Assembly (NCBI GenBank): GCA_028817685.1
Contig: JAPPPC010000844.1
Location: 1-15,408 of the forward strand
Length of the DNA: 15,408 nucleotides
Direction of reading: 5' to 3'
Source: Rhodospirillaceae bacterium
GTDB taxonomy: Bacteria > Pseudomonadota > Alphaproteobacteria > UBA8366 > GCA-2717185
Both the position numbers and the translations under genes were made by a program. The notes beneath the pieces were generated by a model that saw only the letters and a list, made by a program, of their open reading frames with translations, had not been told where the DNA came from and searched no databases. Position 1 is the stretch's first letter, and every line of letters starts with the position of its first letter. Positions 6,711 to 13,708 of this stretch are shown piece by piece.

Positions 6711-6741
6711 GATTCGGCGATTCGCCTTCGGCGTATGAATC
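6711..6741. promoter_or_regulatory. Cluster of three GANTC sites upstream of the Sel1 gene
   Basis: GATTC at 6711-6715, GATTC at 6719-6723 and GAATC at 6737-6741 lie within 31 bases between the response regulator and the Sel1-repeat gene. GANTC is the CcrM adenine methylation site of alphaproteobacteria, and clusters upstream of genes can link expression to replication. A perfect TTGACA lies just before (6699-6704) but without a matching -10 at usual spacing. A methylation role is inference. Confidence 0.4.
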
Positions 6742-6752
6742 GGACCCTGCTT

Positions 6753-6771
6753 TCGGGTATGCTGAACCCGA
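6753..6771 (+). promoter_or_regulatory. Stem-loop abutting the ribosome-binding site of the Sel1 gene
   Basis: TCGGGT (6753-6758) pairs with ACCCGA (6766-6771) around a seven-base loop, directly followed by the purine-rich ribosome-binding site (GAGGAGAGG, about 6772-6780) and the GTG start at 6784. A stem placed here could protect the leader or tune ribosome access. The stem is short and may be chance. Confidence 0.35.
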
Positions 6772-6783
6772 GAGGAGAGGATT

Positions 6784-7839
6784 GTGGTTCGGTTCCTCAT
6801 CGCCAGCCTGCTGTTCCTGGCAACGGCGTTACCCGCGGCGGCCGATTTCGAGACCGGCCTCGAAGCCTTTCGTAACGGCGATTACAAGACGGCATTCACC
6901 CTTTGGGAACCGCTGGCCAAGGCTGGCGACCCGGAGGCGCAATTCAGTCTCGGTATCCTGTATCGCCGCGGGCTGGGTGTTGAGCCGGACTACAGGCAGG
7001 CGATGGGCTGGTTCGAACGGGCCGCCGGGCGCGGCCACCCCTCGGCGCAATTCAACCTGGGCTATATTTACGAAAAAGGCATCGGCGTGCGCCGCAGCCG
7101 CGTCGCCGCCCTGCGCTGGTATCGGCGTGCCGCGAAGGCCGACGAGACGGTTGAAAAATTCCGCCTTGCGCGCGCGCGGGCGCAATTTCGCCTGGCCGGC
7201 CTGTTGCGGCTTGGCAGCGACGTAGACCGGTCGGCGTCCATGCACTGGATGCAGCAGTCCGCGAAGAACGGCCATCAGGAAGCGCAGTTCCAGCTGGGCC
7301 TCGGCTATGCCGCTGGCAAACAATTGCCGCGCGATCCGGTCCGGACCGCCAAATGGTTCGAGCGTGCGGCGTCGCAGGGTCATGCCGCGTCGCAGGTCAA
7401 TCTCGGTTCCCTGTACGAATCCGGCAGCGGCGTGGAACGGGATGAAGCCCGGGCCGCCGAGTGGTACCGCAAGGCCGCCGAACAGGATCTGGCGGTCGCG
7501 CAGATCAACCTCGGCTCGCTCTACGCGAAGGGGCGCGGAGTCGCGCGCGACGACAGGGCGGCACTCGAATGGTACAGGCGCGCGGCCCAGTCGAATGCGA
7601 TGGAGGCCCATTACAATTTGGGCGTTCTCTACGAAAATAGTCCCGAATTGGCGGATGACCGGGAAGCCTATTTCTGGTACGCGGTTGCCAGCAAGGCCGG
7701 TCATCGCAAAGCGGTGCTGCGCCTGGTGAAGCTGCGCGAGAAGATCGGCGAGGCCGAGGCGGCGGCGATTGAAAAACGGGCTGCCGCCTGGCGGCCTGGC
7801 GGGTCGGAAGAGAAACGCAAGCCGGCCGGCACGAATTAA
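6784..7839 (+). CDS. Secreted Sel1-repeat protein
   Basis: 351-residue protein with a signal peptide (hydrophobic core to about residue 16, likely cleavage after the Ala run at 18-20, before DFETG), so it is exported to the periplasm. The rest is about seven tandem Sel1-like repeats of roughly 36 residues, each with an AQ-LG-LY-G-GV-D-A--WY-KAA pattern, ending about residue 320, then a charged tail. Sel1 repeats are alpha-solenoid scaffolds for protein-protein contacts, often in envelope or signalling complexes. The start is GTG, chosen because GAGGAGAGG sits just before it and the signal peptide begins there. dapB follows after 17 bases, so the two are probably cotranscribed. The partner is unknown. 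Confidence 0.9.
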   Translation: MVRFLIASLLFLATALPAAADFETGLEAFRNGDYKTAFTLWEPLAKAGDPEAQFSLGILYRRGLGVEPDYRQAMGWFERAAGRGHPSAQFNLGYIYEKGIGVRRSRVAALRWYRRAAKADETVEKFRLARARAQFRLAGLLRLGSDVDRSASMHWMQQSAKNGHQEAQFQLGLGYAAGKQLPRDPVRTAKWFERAASQGHAASQVNLGSLYESGSGVERDEARAAEWYRKAAEQDLAVAQINLGSLYAKGRGVARDDRAALEWYRRAAQSNAMEAHYNLGVLYENSPELADDREAYFWYAVASKAGHRKAVLRLVKLREKIGEAEAAAIEKRAAAWRPGGSEEKRKPAGTN

Positions 7840-7856
7840 ACGGGGAGGGGAGACAC

Positions 7857-8675
7857 ATGGCGAATGAACTGAAAGTCGGTGTCGTTGGCGGCAGCGGCCG
7901 GATGGGCCAGATGGTCGTCGCGCAAGTGACCGAGACGGAAGGCTGCACGGTGGTCGGCGGATCCGATCAGCCCGGACATGATGTTGTCGGCAAGGATATC
8001 GGTACTGTCGCCGGGATCGAACCGCTCGGCGTCACGATCGGCGACGACGCGGCAGCGATGATCGCCGGGGTCGATGTGGTCATCGACTTCACCGTGCCGG
8101 AGGCAACGATCGAACATGCAAGGCTGGCGGCGCAGGCCGGCGCGGCGATGGTCATCGGCACCACGGGGCTCGACAAGGAACAAGCCGGCGTGATCGAAGC
8201 GGCGGCGCGCCACGTGCCGATCGTCTGGGCGCCGAATATGAGCGTCGGCGTGACCCTGCTGCTGGCGCTGACCGAGCAGGTCGCGGGCATTTTGGGGCCG
8301 AACGAGTACGATATCGACATCGTCGAAATGCACCACAAGCACAAGATCGACGCGCCGTCCGGCACCGCGCTGGGTCTGGGACATGCGGCCGCGGCCGGCC
8401 GCGGCGTCGAGCTCGACTCCGTCTACAAGGCCGCCCGCGACGGCATCACCGGCGCGCGGCCCGCGGGTGAGATCGGCTTCGCCGTGCTGCGCGGCGGCGA
8501 TGTGGTGGGCGAGCACTCGGTCATCTACGCGGGCGACGGCGAACGGGTGGAACTGACCCACAAGGCTGGCAGCCGCAAGGTCTTCGCCGCCGGGGCCGTT
8601 CGCTCGGCGCTGTGGACGCAAGGCCGCAAGGCCGGCCTCTACAACATGCGCCATGTGCTGGGCTTCGAGGACTAA
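7857..8675 (+). CDS. dapB: 4-hydroxy-tetrahydrodipicolinate reductase
   Basis: Cytoplasmic NAD(P)H-dependent reductase of the diaminopimelate/lysine pathway, converting 4-hydroxy-tetrahydrodipicolinate to tetrahydrodipicolinate. 272 residues, the normal family length. Visible: N-terminal nucleotide loop VGGSGRMG (10-17), DFTVPE (77-82), GTTGL (101-105), and the signature EMHHKHKIDAPSGTA (157-171) with catalytic His159 and Lys163 at E. coli numbering. The ATG is preceded by an excellent GGGGAGGGGAG ribosome-binding site. It lies 17 bases after the Sel1-repeat gene and converges on the ftrA-like gene 15 bases downstream. Only housekeeping features are seen. Confidence 0.97.
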   Translation: MANELKVGVVGGSGRMGQMVVAQVTETEGCTVVGGSDQPGHDVVGKDIGTVAGIEPLGVTIGDDAAAMIAGVDVVIDFTVPEATIEHARLAAQAGAAMVIGTTGLDKEQAGVIEAAARHVPIVWAPNMSVGVTLLLALTEQVAGILGPNEYDIDIVEMHHKHKIDAPSGTALGLGHAAAAGRGVELDSVYKAARDGITGARPAGEIGFAVLRGGDVVGEHSVIYAGDGERVELTHKAGSRKVFAAGAVRSALWTQGRKAGLYNMRHVLGFED

Positions 8676-8690
8676 ACGGGAAAGCCGCGG

Positions 8691-9638
8691 TCAGGCGCCA
8701 AACGCTGCGCGGTACCGCGTCGGCGGTGTGCCGATTTCCCGGCGGAAGTGATGCCGCAATGTCTCCGCGGATCCGAAGCCGCAGGCTTCGGCGATGCGCT
8801 CGATATTGAGATCGGAACTCTCAAGCAATTCGCGCGCCCGTCCGACGCGTTCCCGGATCAACCAGGCGTGCGGCGGCAGGCCGGTCGCCGCCTTGAAATG
8901 GCGCACGAAGGTGCGTTCGCTCTGGCGGGCGCGGGCGGCCAATTCGGATACGGTATGTGCGTCGCTCAAATGCGCCCGCAGCCAATCGAGCAGGGGCCGG
9001 ATCGCATGCCCATCGGGGGCTACGGGTCGCGGCACATATTGCGCCTGTCCGCCGTCGCGGTGCGTCGGCAGCACAAGTCGCCGGGCCACGCTGTTGGCAA
9101 TATCGGGTCCGTGATCGCGGCGCACGATGTGAATACACAGATCGAGCCCCGCCGCGCTGCCGGCGGAGGTCAGCACCTGACCTTCATCCACATAGAGTGA
9201 ATCCGGTTCCACGGAAATCCGGGGATACAGCGCTTTCAGCCGGGCCGCATGGCGCCAATGGGTCGTGGCGCGCTTGCCGTCCAGTATCCCGGCTGCGGCC
9301 AGCACGAAAACGCCCGAACAGATGGATACCAGCCGCGCGCCGCGCCCATGGGCGGTGCTGACCGCCTCGCGCAAGCCGGTCGGCACGGTCTCGTCCGCAC
9401 CATGCCGCCAACCCGGCACGATGATCGTGTCCGCCCATGCGAGCGTTTCGATCCCGTGGGTGATGTTGAGCGAAACGCCGCCGGTTGCGCTGGCGGGCCC
9501 GTCATCGACGCCGCAGACGCGAAAGTCGTACCAGGGGATATCGAGCTCCGGCCGCGGCAGACCGAAAATCTCCACGGCGATCCCGAATTCGAAGGTGCAA
9601 AGCCCGTCATAGGCGATGGCGGCGACGCGGTGCGGCAT
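8691..9638 (-). CDS. ftrA: FtrA/GlxA-type AraC-family transcriptional regulator
   Basis: 315-residue regulator combining a DJ-1/PfpI (class I amidotransferase-like) domain (about 1-185) with an AraC-type double helix-turn-helix (about 215-312). The start (AAIAYDGLCTFEFG, then EIFGLPRPEL at 23-32) is characteristic of FtrA. C107 in SICSGVFVLAAAG occupies the nucleophile-elbow position of the DJ-1 fold. The DNA-binding half shows SELAARARQSERTFVRHFK and the second helix pair RIAEACGFGSAETLRHHFRR. It is transcribed divergently from a glutathione S-transferase gene, a likely target. Its predicted promoter puts the transcription start at or within a base or two of the ATG, and an inverted repeat spans promoter and start codon, suggesting autoregulation. 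The ligand is unknown. Confidence 0.9.
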   Translation of the reverse strand: MPHRVAAIAYDGLCTFEFGIAVEIFGLPRPELDIPWYDFRVCGVDDGPASATGGVSLNITHGIETLAWADTIIVPGWRHGADETVPTGLREAVSTAHGRGARLVSICSGVFVLAAAGILDGKRATTHWRHAARLKALYPRISVEPDSLYVDEGQVLTSAGSAAGLDLCIHIVRRDHGPDIANSVARRLVLPTHRDGGQAQYVPRPVAPDGHAIRPLLDWLRAHLSDAHTVSELAARARQSERTFVRHFKAATGLPPHAWLIRERVGRARELLESSDLNIERIAEACGFGSAETLRHHFRREIGTPPTRYRAAFGA

Positions 9639-9673
9639 GGCAGAATTTTAATGGATATTGACGTTTCTGCCAG
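9636..9673 (-). promoter_or_regulatory. Predicted ftrA promoter, leaderless, with inverted-repeat operator
   Basis: On the minus strand CTGGCA (9673-9668) and TAAAAT (9650-9645) are spaced by 17 bases, and only six bases separate the -10 from the ATG at 9638, predicting a leaderless message. Perfect 8-base arms TGGCAGAA (9638-9645) and TTCTGCCA (9665-9672) overlap the start/-10 and the -35. A plus-strand TTGACG (9658-9663), a possible -35 for the GST gene, lies in the repeat's spacer, so one bound factor could control both genes. Predicted, not tested. Confidence 0.5.
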
Positions 9674-9735
9674 TAGCGTAATTTTCCGCCGTCGCTAGGG
9701 TGAGGATCTGGCACGAACCTAGTTGGGACCGAACC

Positions 9736-10326
9736 ATGAAATTGTATGGCGACCGGCAATCCGGAAATTGCCTTAAAGTCGTGTACACGGCGCAACGCCT
9801 GGGCCTCCCGGTCGTCTGGCAAGACATCGATATCATGCAGGGCCAGTCGCGGACGCCCGAATTTCTGGCGCTTAGCCCCCAGGGCCAGGTACCGGTGCTG
9901 CAGCTGGAAGATGGCAGGGTGCTGGCCCAGTCGAACGCGATCATACGCTATCTGGCGCGCGACACGCCGCTACTGCCCGCCGATCCCTATTTGCAGGCGA
10001 AGACCGATGAATGGCTGTTCTGGGAGCAGTACAGCCACGAGCTCTATATCGCCGTCTGCCGCTTCCAAATGCATTATCTGAAAAAACCGAAAGCAGCGCG
10101 GGAACCGTGGCGAGTCGAACGCGGTGAGGCGGCACTAGACTTGATGGAAGCGCATCTTTCGTCATACGAGTGGCTCGTCGGCGATACGCTGACAATCGCC
10201 CACATCGCGTTGTACGCGTACACGCATGTGGCCGCGGAGGGCGGCTTCAACCTGCAGTCTCGCCCGTCGGTACGGGCCTGGGTGGCCCGGTGCGCGGGTC
10301 TGTTGCCAGCTGAGCCGGACGTCTAA
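9736..10326 (+). CDS. Glutathione S-transferase family protein
   Basis: 196-residue two-domain cytosolic GST. The thioredoxin-fold N-terminal domain starts MKLYGDRQSGNCLKV (possible catalytic Ser9), has the cis-proline segment GQVPVL and the glutathione-gamma-Glu contact LAQSNAIIRYLA, with Gln where many family members have Glu/Asp before the Ser. The all-helical C-terminal domain includes DTLTIAHIALYAYTH, the N-capping motif of GST helix 6. ATG 9736 is preferred because it begins the first beta strand; a GTG at 9700 would add 12 residues lacking GST character. Divergent from ftrA, with which it shares the 97-base promoter region, so a role in detoxifying an FtrA-sensed compound is plausible but unproven. 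The stop overlaps the stop of the convergent small gene. Confidence 0.9.
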   Translation: MKLYGDRQSGNCLKVVYTAQRLGLPVVWQDIDIMQGQSRTPEFLALSPQGQVPVLQLEDGRVLAQSNAIIRYLARDTPLLPADPYLQAKTDEWLFWEQYSHELYIAVCRFQMHYLKKPKAAREPWRVERGEAALDLMEAHLSSYEWLVGDTLTIAHIALYAYTHVAAEGGFNLQSRPSVRAWVARCAGLLPAEPDV

Positions 10327-10583
10327 CGGGGATTGGCCAGAATATCCGCTCCCCATGGTGAACATCGCGGTGCGACCTTACCGGCGGGGTCGCTGGGGGC
10401 GGCGCAGGTCGAAACCGTCCCGTTGACCGTGTTCACGCGCCAGGCGAACTGCGCATTCTCGCCGATGATGATGTTGTAGCTGCCCGGTCCCAGTGGCCGA
10501 ACGTCCTGTGCGACCAGTCCAAACGGCAGTGCAAAGGCGAAGCCGGCGGCAAGACCGGCGAGGAAAAGGTAAGGGCGTTTCAT
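10323..10583 (-). CDS. Small secreted protein of unknown function
   Basis: 86 residues. A Lys-Arg start and hydrophobic stretch (about residues 5-25) look like a signal peptide, with cleavage near residue 25; there is no lipobox. The predicted mature part of about 60 residues is compact and has two cysteines (C60 and C74) that could form a disulphide in the periplasm. I do not recognise the family. The gene is supported by a strong ribosome-binding site, AGGAGA 6-7 bases before the ATG, and by plausible composition. Its stop overlaps that of the convergent GST gene by four bases. The 91-base gap upstream, before the DUF2244 gene, shows no convincing terminator. Confidence 0.7.
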   Translation of the reverse strand: MKRPYLFLAGLAAGFAFALPFGLVAQDVRPLGPGSYNIIIGENAQFAWRVNTVNGTVSTCAAPSDPAGKVAPRCSPWGADILANPR

Positions 10584-10674
10584 GGCGGAATCTCCTCTAG
10601 GTAAAGGACGCGCGCGAAGGGCGCTCGCAACAGATTAACCCGAATATGCGGCGGAACGAGGGCGGGGCGGCTGT

Positions 10675-11169
10675 TTAAAGAGACGGCGCCCGGTAGCGCT
10701 CGATAGCGGCGCGCAGGGCGGCGGCGACCTCGTGCCGTTGGGCCGGGGGCAGGAAACCGCCGATGGTCACCGACCTTCCGTGGCTCGACAGGATCAATTG
10801 TCCCTTGTCCGGCGGTGTATCGCTGACTGTTACCCGCAGCCAGCTGGGCTCGATGTCGTCGCGGCCGGTTTCGCCCTTCGGCCCGTAACGGCGGATCTGC
10901 AGCCCGTCATCGGTCAGCCGGATATGCTCATAGTGCCGGCCGCTGCGGTAGTTCAGGCGGAACGCGACATAAAGCAGGATGAGTTCCAGGCCGCAGAACC
11001 CGAAGACCGGCCACGCGCCCGCGATCATGAAAGAGACGCCGATGGCAAATCCCAGCACCGACGCGGCAAGCATGACGATCGCGAATCCCGTCGGGTTGAG
11101 ACTGCGATGCGGCCGCAACTCCGTATCGAAATAGATCGTGGGTCCGTTTGGCGTGGATTCGCTGTTCAT
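10675..11169 (-). CDS. DUF2244 membrane protein
   Basis: 164-residue protein with two adjacent transmembrane helices in the N-terminal half (about residues 28-75 from this start), preceded by the IYFDTELRPHRSLNPTGF segment typical of DUF2244, and a soluble C-terminal half after YRSGRHYE. Function is unknown in the family. The ATG at 11169 is chosen because a good minus-strand promoter lies immediately upstream, with a -35 that overlaps the alternative GTG at 11208; that GTG would add 13 residues. Divergent from nth, a neighbourhood I recall from other alphaproteobacteria. Confidence 0.88.
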   Translation of the reverse strand: MNSESTPNGPTIYFDTELRPHRSLNPTGFAIVMLAASVLGFAIGVSFMIAGAWPVFGFCGLELILLYVAFRLNYRSGRHYEHIRLTDDGLQIRRYGPKGETGRDDIEPSWLRVTVSDTPPDKGQLILSSHGRSVTIGGFLPPAQRHEVAAALRAAIERYRAPSL

Positions 11170-11207
11170 CGCCGTTTTAAGATAGAAGCGCCCGATCGGA
11201 CTGTCCA
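11170..11207 (-). promoter_or_regulatory. Predicted promoter of the DUF2244 gene
   Basis: Minus-strand TGGACA (11207-11202; 5 of 6 matches to TTGACA) and TATCTT (11184-11179; 4 of 6 to TATAAT) are separated by the ideal 17 bases. The predicted transcription start falls one to three bases before the ATG at 11169, so the message would have almost no leader and the upstream GTG at 11208 would not be transcribed. Confidence 0.5.
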
Positions 11208-11242
11208 CCGGGTGAAACGCCGCTCCCCGTTAGGCCAAGCCC

Positions 11243-11881
11243 ATGAAAAAAGCCGATATCGAAACCTTTTTCAGCCGCCTTCAGGCGGCCGATCCTGAAC
11301 CGAAGGGCGAGCTTGACTACACGAATCCCTATACCTTGCTGGTCGCCGTCGTTCTGTCCGCGCAAGCGACCGATGTGGGGGTCAACAAGGCGACCGGACC
11401 GCTGTTCAAAGTTGCCGACAACCCGCAGAAAATGTTGGCGCTGGGCGAAGCCAAGGTGCGCAACTACATCAAGACGATCGGCCTGTTCAACAACAAGGCG
11501 AAGAACGTCATCAAGCTGAGCCAGCAGCTCATCGACGATCATGACGGCGAGGTGCCACAGGATCGCGATGCGTTACAGAAGCTGGCCGGGGTCGGGCGCA
11601 AGACGGCGAATGTGGTGCTCAACATCGCGTGGGGCGTGCCGACGATCGCGGTCGATACGCATATCTATCGACTTGGCAACCGGACCGGGCTGGCGCCGGG
11701 CAAAAATGTCGATCAGGTGGAAAGAAAGCTCGAAAAGGTGGTGCCCGACGCCTACAAGCGGCACGCCCATCACTGGCTGATCCTGCACGGCCGCTATGTC
11801 TGCAAGGCGCGCAAGCCGGACTGCCCCGTTTGCATTGTCAGCGACGTGTGCCGCTTCAAAGGGAAGACGCTCGCCGGTTAA
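11243..11881 (+). CDS. nth: Endonuclease III
   Basis: Base-excision-repair DNA glycosylase/AP lyase for oxidised pyrimidines. 212 residues. The helix-hairpin-helix LQKLAGVGRKTANVVLN includes catalytic Lys120; VDTHIYRL contains Asp138; both match E. coli Nth numbering. The C-terminal [4Fe-4S] ligands C187, C194, C197 and C203 have the canonical C-x6-C-x2-C-x5-C spacing. The ATG at 11243 has no strong ribosome-binding site (a purine-poor stretch precedes it), and the gene is divergent from DUF2244 with 73 bases between. The stop lies within a perfect 12-base palindrome shared with the convergent lipoprotein gene. Confidence 0.98.
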   Translation: MKKADIETFFSRLQAADPEPKGELDYTNPYTLLVAVVLSAQATDVGVNKATGPLFKVADNPQKMLALGEAKVRNYIKTIGLFNNKAKNVIKLSQQLIDDHDGEVPQDRDALQKLAGVGRKTANVVLNIAWGVPTIAVDTHIYRLGNRTGLAPGKNVDQVERKLEKVVPDAYKRHAHHWLILHGRYVCKARKPDCPVCIVSDVCRFKGKTLAG

Positions 11882-11885
11882 CCGG
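11874..11885. repeat. Perfect palindrome containing two convergent stop codons
   Basis: CCGGTTAACCGG is its own reverse complement and supplies TAA stops to both nth (11879-11881) and the minus-strand lipoprotein gene (11880-11878). There is no loop and no T-run, so it is not a typical terminator. Confidence 0.6.
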
Positions 11886-12342
11886 GCTGCGTCAGAATTT
11901 CACGGAAACACTGCCGGGGCGGCTGTGCCGCTTTTTCCCGTTTACGCAGATCGACATGCGCGACCGTTAGCGCGCCCGACTCCCGGTACAGGTAAATGTC
12001 CAGAACGCAGGCTTCCGCGCGATACTGCCAGACCTCCGCCGTGCCGTCGCGGCGAACGAAATTAGCCGGCCCTAGCAGGTCGGCGACATGATGGCCGTCG
12101 AGCCCGAAGAGCTGGTTGGGGTCATCGTTGGTCACCGGCTTGCGCGGGGCCGGTGTGGCCAACGCTGCTTGTGGCGGGGGTTTCGGCGTAACCGTAACGA
12201 CCGGTGCTTTGCGCCGCGGCGCCTCTGCGGGCTTGGGCACGGCCTGTTGTTTCACGGGCTCCGGTTCGACTGGCGGCGGCTTCGGCGCCGCCGTGCAACT
12301 GGCCAATGCGGTCAGCAGGAAAGCGCCAACGACCTGTCGCAC
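11878..12342 (-). CDS. Proline-rich lipoprotein of unknown function
   Basis: 154 residues with a lipoprotein signal peptide: hydrophobic stretch then lipobox LASC with C16 as the lipidated residue. Residues about 20-68 are rich in Pro, Ala and Lys/Arg, a likely extended spacer across the periplasm. The C-terminal 80 residues form a compact domain (QLFGLDGHHVADLLGP, then EVWQYRAEACVLDIYLY), whose G-ADLLGPP-like start with W-Y strands recalls SmpA/BamE-type small outer-membrane domains; that likeness is only an impression. The start is GTG. It ends on nth's stop and lies 9 bases downstream of the bactofilin gene, so it is probably cotranscribed with it. Confidence 0.82.
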   Translation of the reverse strand: MRQVVGAFLLTALASCTAAPKPPPVEPEPVKQQAVPKPAEAPRRKAPVVTVTPKPPPQAALATPAPRKPVTNDDPNQLFGLDGHHVADLLGPANFVRRDGTAEVWQYRAEACVLDIYLYRESGALTVAHVDLRKREKAAQPPRQCFREILTQPG

Positions 12343-12351
12343 GCTTTCAGG

Positions 12352-12804
12352 TTATCCGTCGCCGGAAGGGCCGGAGGAGATGTCGGTGATCTCCGCGTCC
12401 GAGATGACCTGCACGTCGCCTTCGATACGCCCGCCGCGCTCGACTTCGATTTCGGCGTAACGGATGCGGCCTTTGACGCTCCCTTTTGAATGGATCACCA
12501 GCCGGTTGCGCGCCGTCAATGCGCCTTCGAACTGGCCGCTGATTTCCGCGACGTTGATTTCGATCTCGCCCTTGAAGACGCCGGTTTCGGTGATCTCGAT
12601 CGTGCGGCTGTCGCTCAGCGCGGCTTCGACTCGGCCTTCGACGCCAAGCGTGTCGCAGGCGGAAATCTCGCCGGACAGACAGATCTCGCGGCCGACGATG
12701 AGTTTCTTGCCCTGCGCGTCGCCGATCGATTCGGTGCGCCGTGCGCCCGGAATATCCAGCACGCGCCGCGCCGCTTCCGGGGCCGCTCTGTTGTCTTCCG
12801 CCAT
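12352..12804 (-). CDS. Bactofilin (polymer-forming cytoskeletal protein)
   Basis: 150 residues with a short disordered N-terminus and a central right-handed beta-helix (about 30-135) built of repeated short strands with alternating hydrophobic residues and glycines, for example REICLSGEISACDTLGVEGRV and KGSVKGRIRYAEIEVERGG (spanning 38-58 and 106-124 approximately). This is the bactofilin pattern; these proteins polymerise without nucleotide at the inner membrane and guide local envelope or peptidoglycan synthesis. The ATG at 12804 is chosen for its AGGAG ribosome-binding site; a GTG at 12831 is upstream. No M23 peptidase is adjacent, unlike many bactofilin loci; instead a proline-rich lipoprotein follows within 9 bases. 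Confidence 0.9.
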   Translation of the reverse strand: MAEDNRAAPEAARRVLDIPGARRTESIGDAQGKKLIVGREICLSGEISACDTLGVEGRVEAALSDSRTIEITETGVFKGEIEINVAEISGQFEGALTARNRLVIHSKGSVKGRIRYAEIEVERGGRIEGDVQVISDAEITDISSGPSGDG

Positions 12805-12868
12805 GGGAGCTCCTCGTTCAGGCGATACCACGTTGCAACCTACTGATTATCACGCGGCATCGCCGACG

Positions 12869-13624
12869 CTAAGCGTTATTTGCCGGCGGCCCGCTGGTCT
12901 CCGTGGCGAATTCCGCCCGTCGCGGCAGGTTTTGATAGATATGCACCATGAAGGCGGCGGCGAGGACCGGCGTGACGAAGTTGATGATGGGAATGGTCAT
13001 GAAGAAGACCAGGATCACGCCGGCGAAGAGCATGCGGCCGCTATGGCGCCGCCGAAGCTGGCGCGCCGGCCGCGGTTCGAGCCGGCGCAGGGCGACCAGC
13101 TCGTAATACTCGCGGCTGACCAGATAGCCGTTCAACAAATAGTACAGAATAATATTGAGCGGCGGGACCAGGAACAGCAGCAGATAGATCGGCAGGAACA
13201 GGATGTTCAGGCCGGCGACAAGCAGGGCGAATTTGGTGGTGATCGCCAGCACTTCGCCCAGCGGCTGCGGCCGTGGTTCCGGTTCGCCCGGATAGTGCCG
13301 CGCTTCGACCGCTTGGACGACGTCTTCAAGAAAAAAACCGACGATAATGGTGATGACCGCGGGGAAAAACAGGAAGGTGACGATCAACATCACGGCCGTA
13401 AAAGCCACCCCGCCAACCGCACTGGCCACGCTGGGGAAGGTCTCCATCAGCCAGCTCAGGCCCCAGACATCCTCCCAGGTGACGGCGCCGACCGCCCACC
13501 AAACGACCATCCACAGCAGCACGAAGATCGCGAGCGACCCCGCGATACCGATCAGCAGCACGCGCCGCAGGCGCGGATCGGGAAGCTGCTGGGCTGCTTT
13601 GGTGAAACTTTGAATGACGCCCAT
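12869..13624 (-). CDS. EI24 / CysZ-like membrane protein
   Basis: 251-residue polytopic membrane protein with about five or six hydrophobic segments and the family's conserved LLNGYLVSREYYELVALRR stretch in the middle. It belongs to the EI24 (COG2981) family, whose bacterial member CysZ is a sulfate channel; without sulfate-assimilation neighbours the substrate here is open. The ATG at 13624 has AGAGGG five bases before it; a GTG at 13675 would add 17 charged residues ahead of it and is less likely. Divergent from the PfkB kinase gene, with 147 bases between; 64 bases separate its stop from the bactofilin gene. Confidence 0.88.
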   Translation of the reverse strand: MGVIQSFTKAAQQLPDPRLRRVLLIGIAGSLAIFVLLWMVVWWAVGAVTWEDVWGLSWLMETFPSVASAVGGVAFTAVMLIVTFLFFPAVITIIVGFFLEDVVQAVEARHYPGEPEPRPQPLGEVLAITTKFALLVAGLNILFLPIYLLLFLVPPLNIILYYLLNGYLVSREYYELVALRRLEPRPARQLRRRHSGRMLFAGVILVFFMTIPIINFVTPVLAAAFMVHIYQNLPRRAEFATETSGPPANNA

Positions 13625-13658
13625 TGGGACCCTCTTAGCCTCTTGCTTATGATCACGC

Positions 13659-13681
13659 CGTTTCGAATTTAGCACGAAACG
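13659..13681. repeat. Short inverted repeat between EI24 and PfkB kinase genes
   Basis: CGTTTCG (13659-13665) and CGAAACG (13675-13681) are perfect 7-base arms around nine bases. The position in a divergent promoter region allows an operator role, but arms this short can be chance. Confidence 0.3.
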
Positions 13682-13708
13682 ATGTTGCGCATATCGGGTC
13701 TCTTATGG

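Noticed and set aside
6699..6727. Sigma-70 promoter built on the perfect TTGACA at 6699-6704
   Set aside because: No -10-like hexamer at 15-19 bases spacing; the nearest TATGAA is 29 bases away.
12464..13672. Plus-strand open frame of 402 codons opposite bactofilin and EI24
   Set aside because: Highly charged, repetitive translation without domain features; a shadow of the minus-strand genes.
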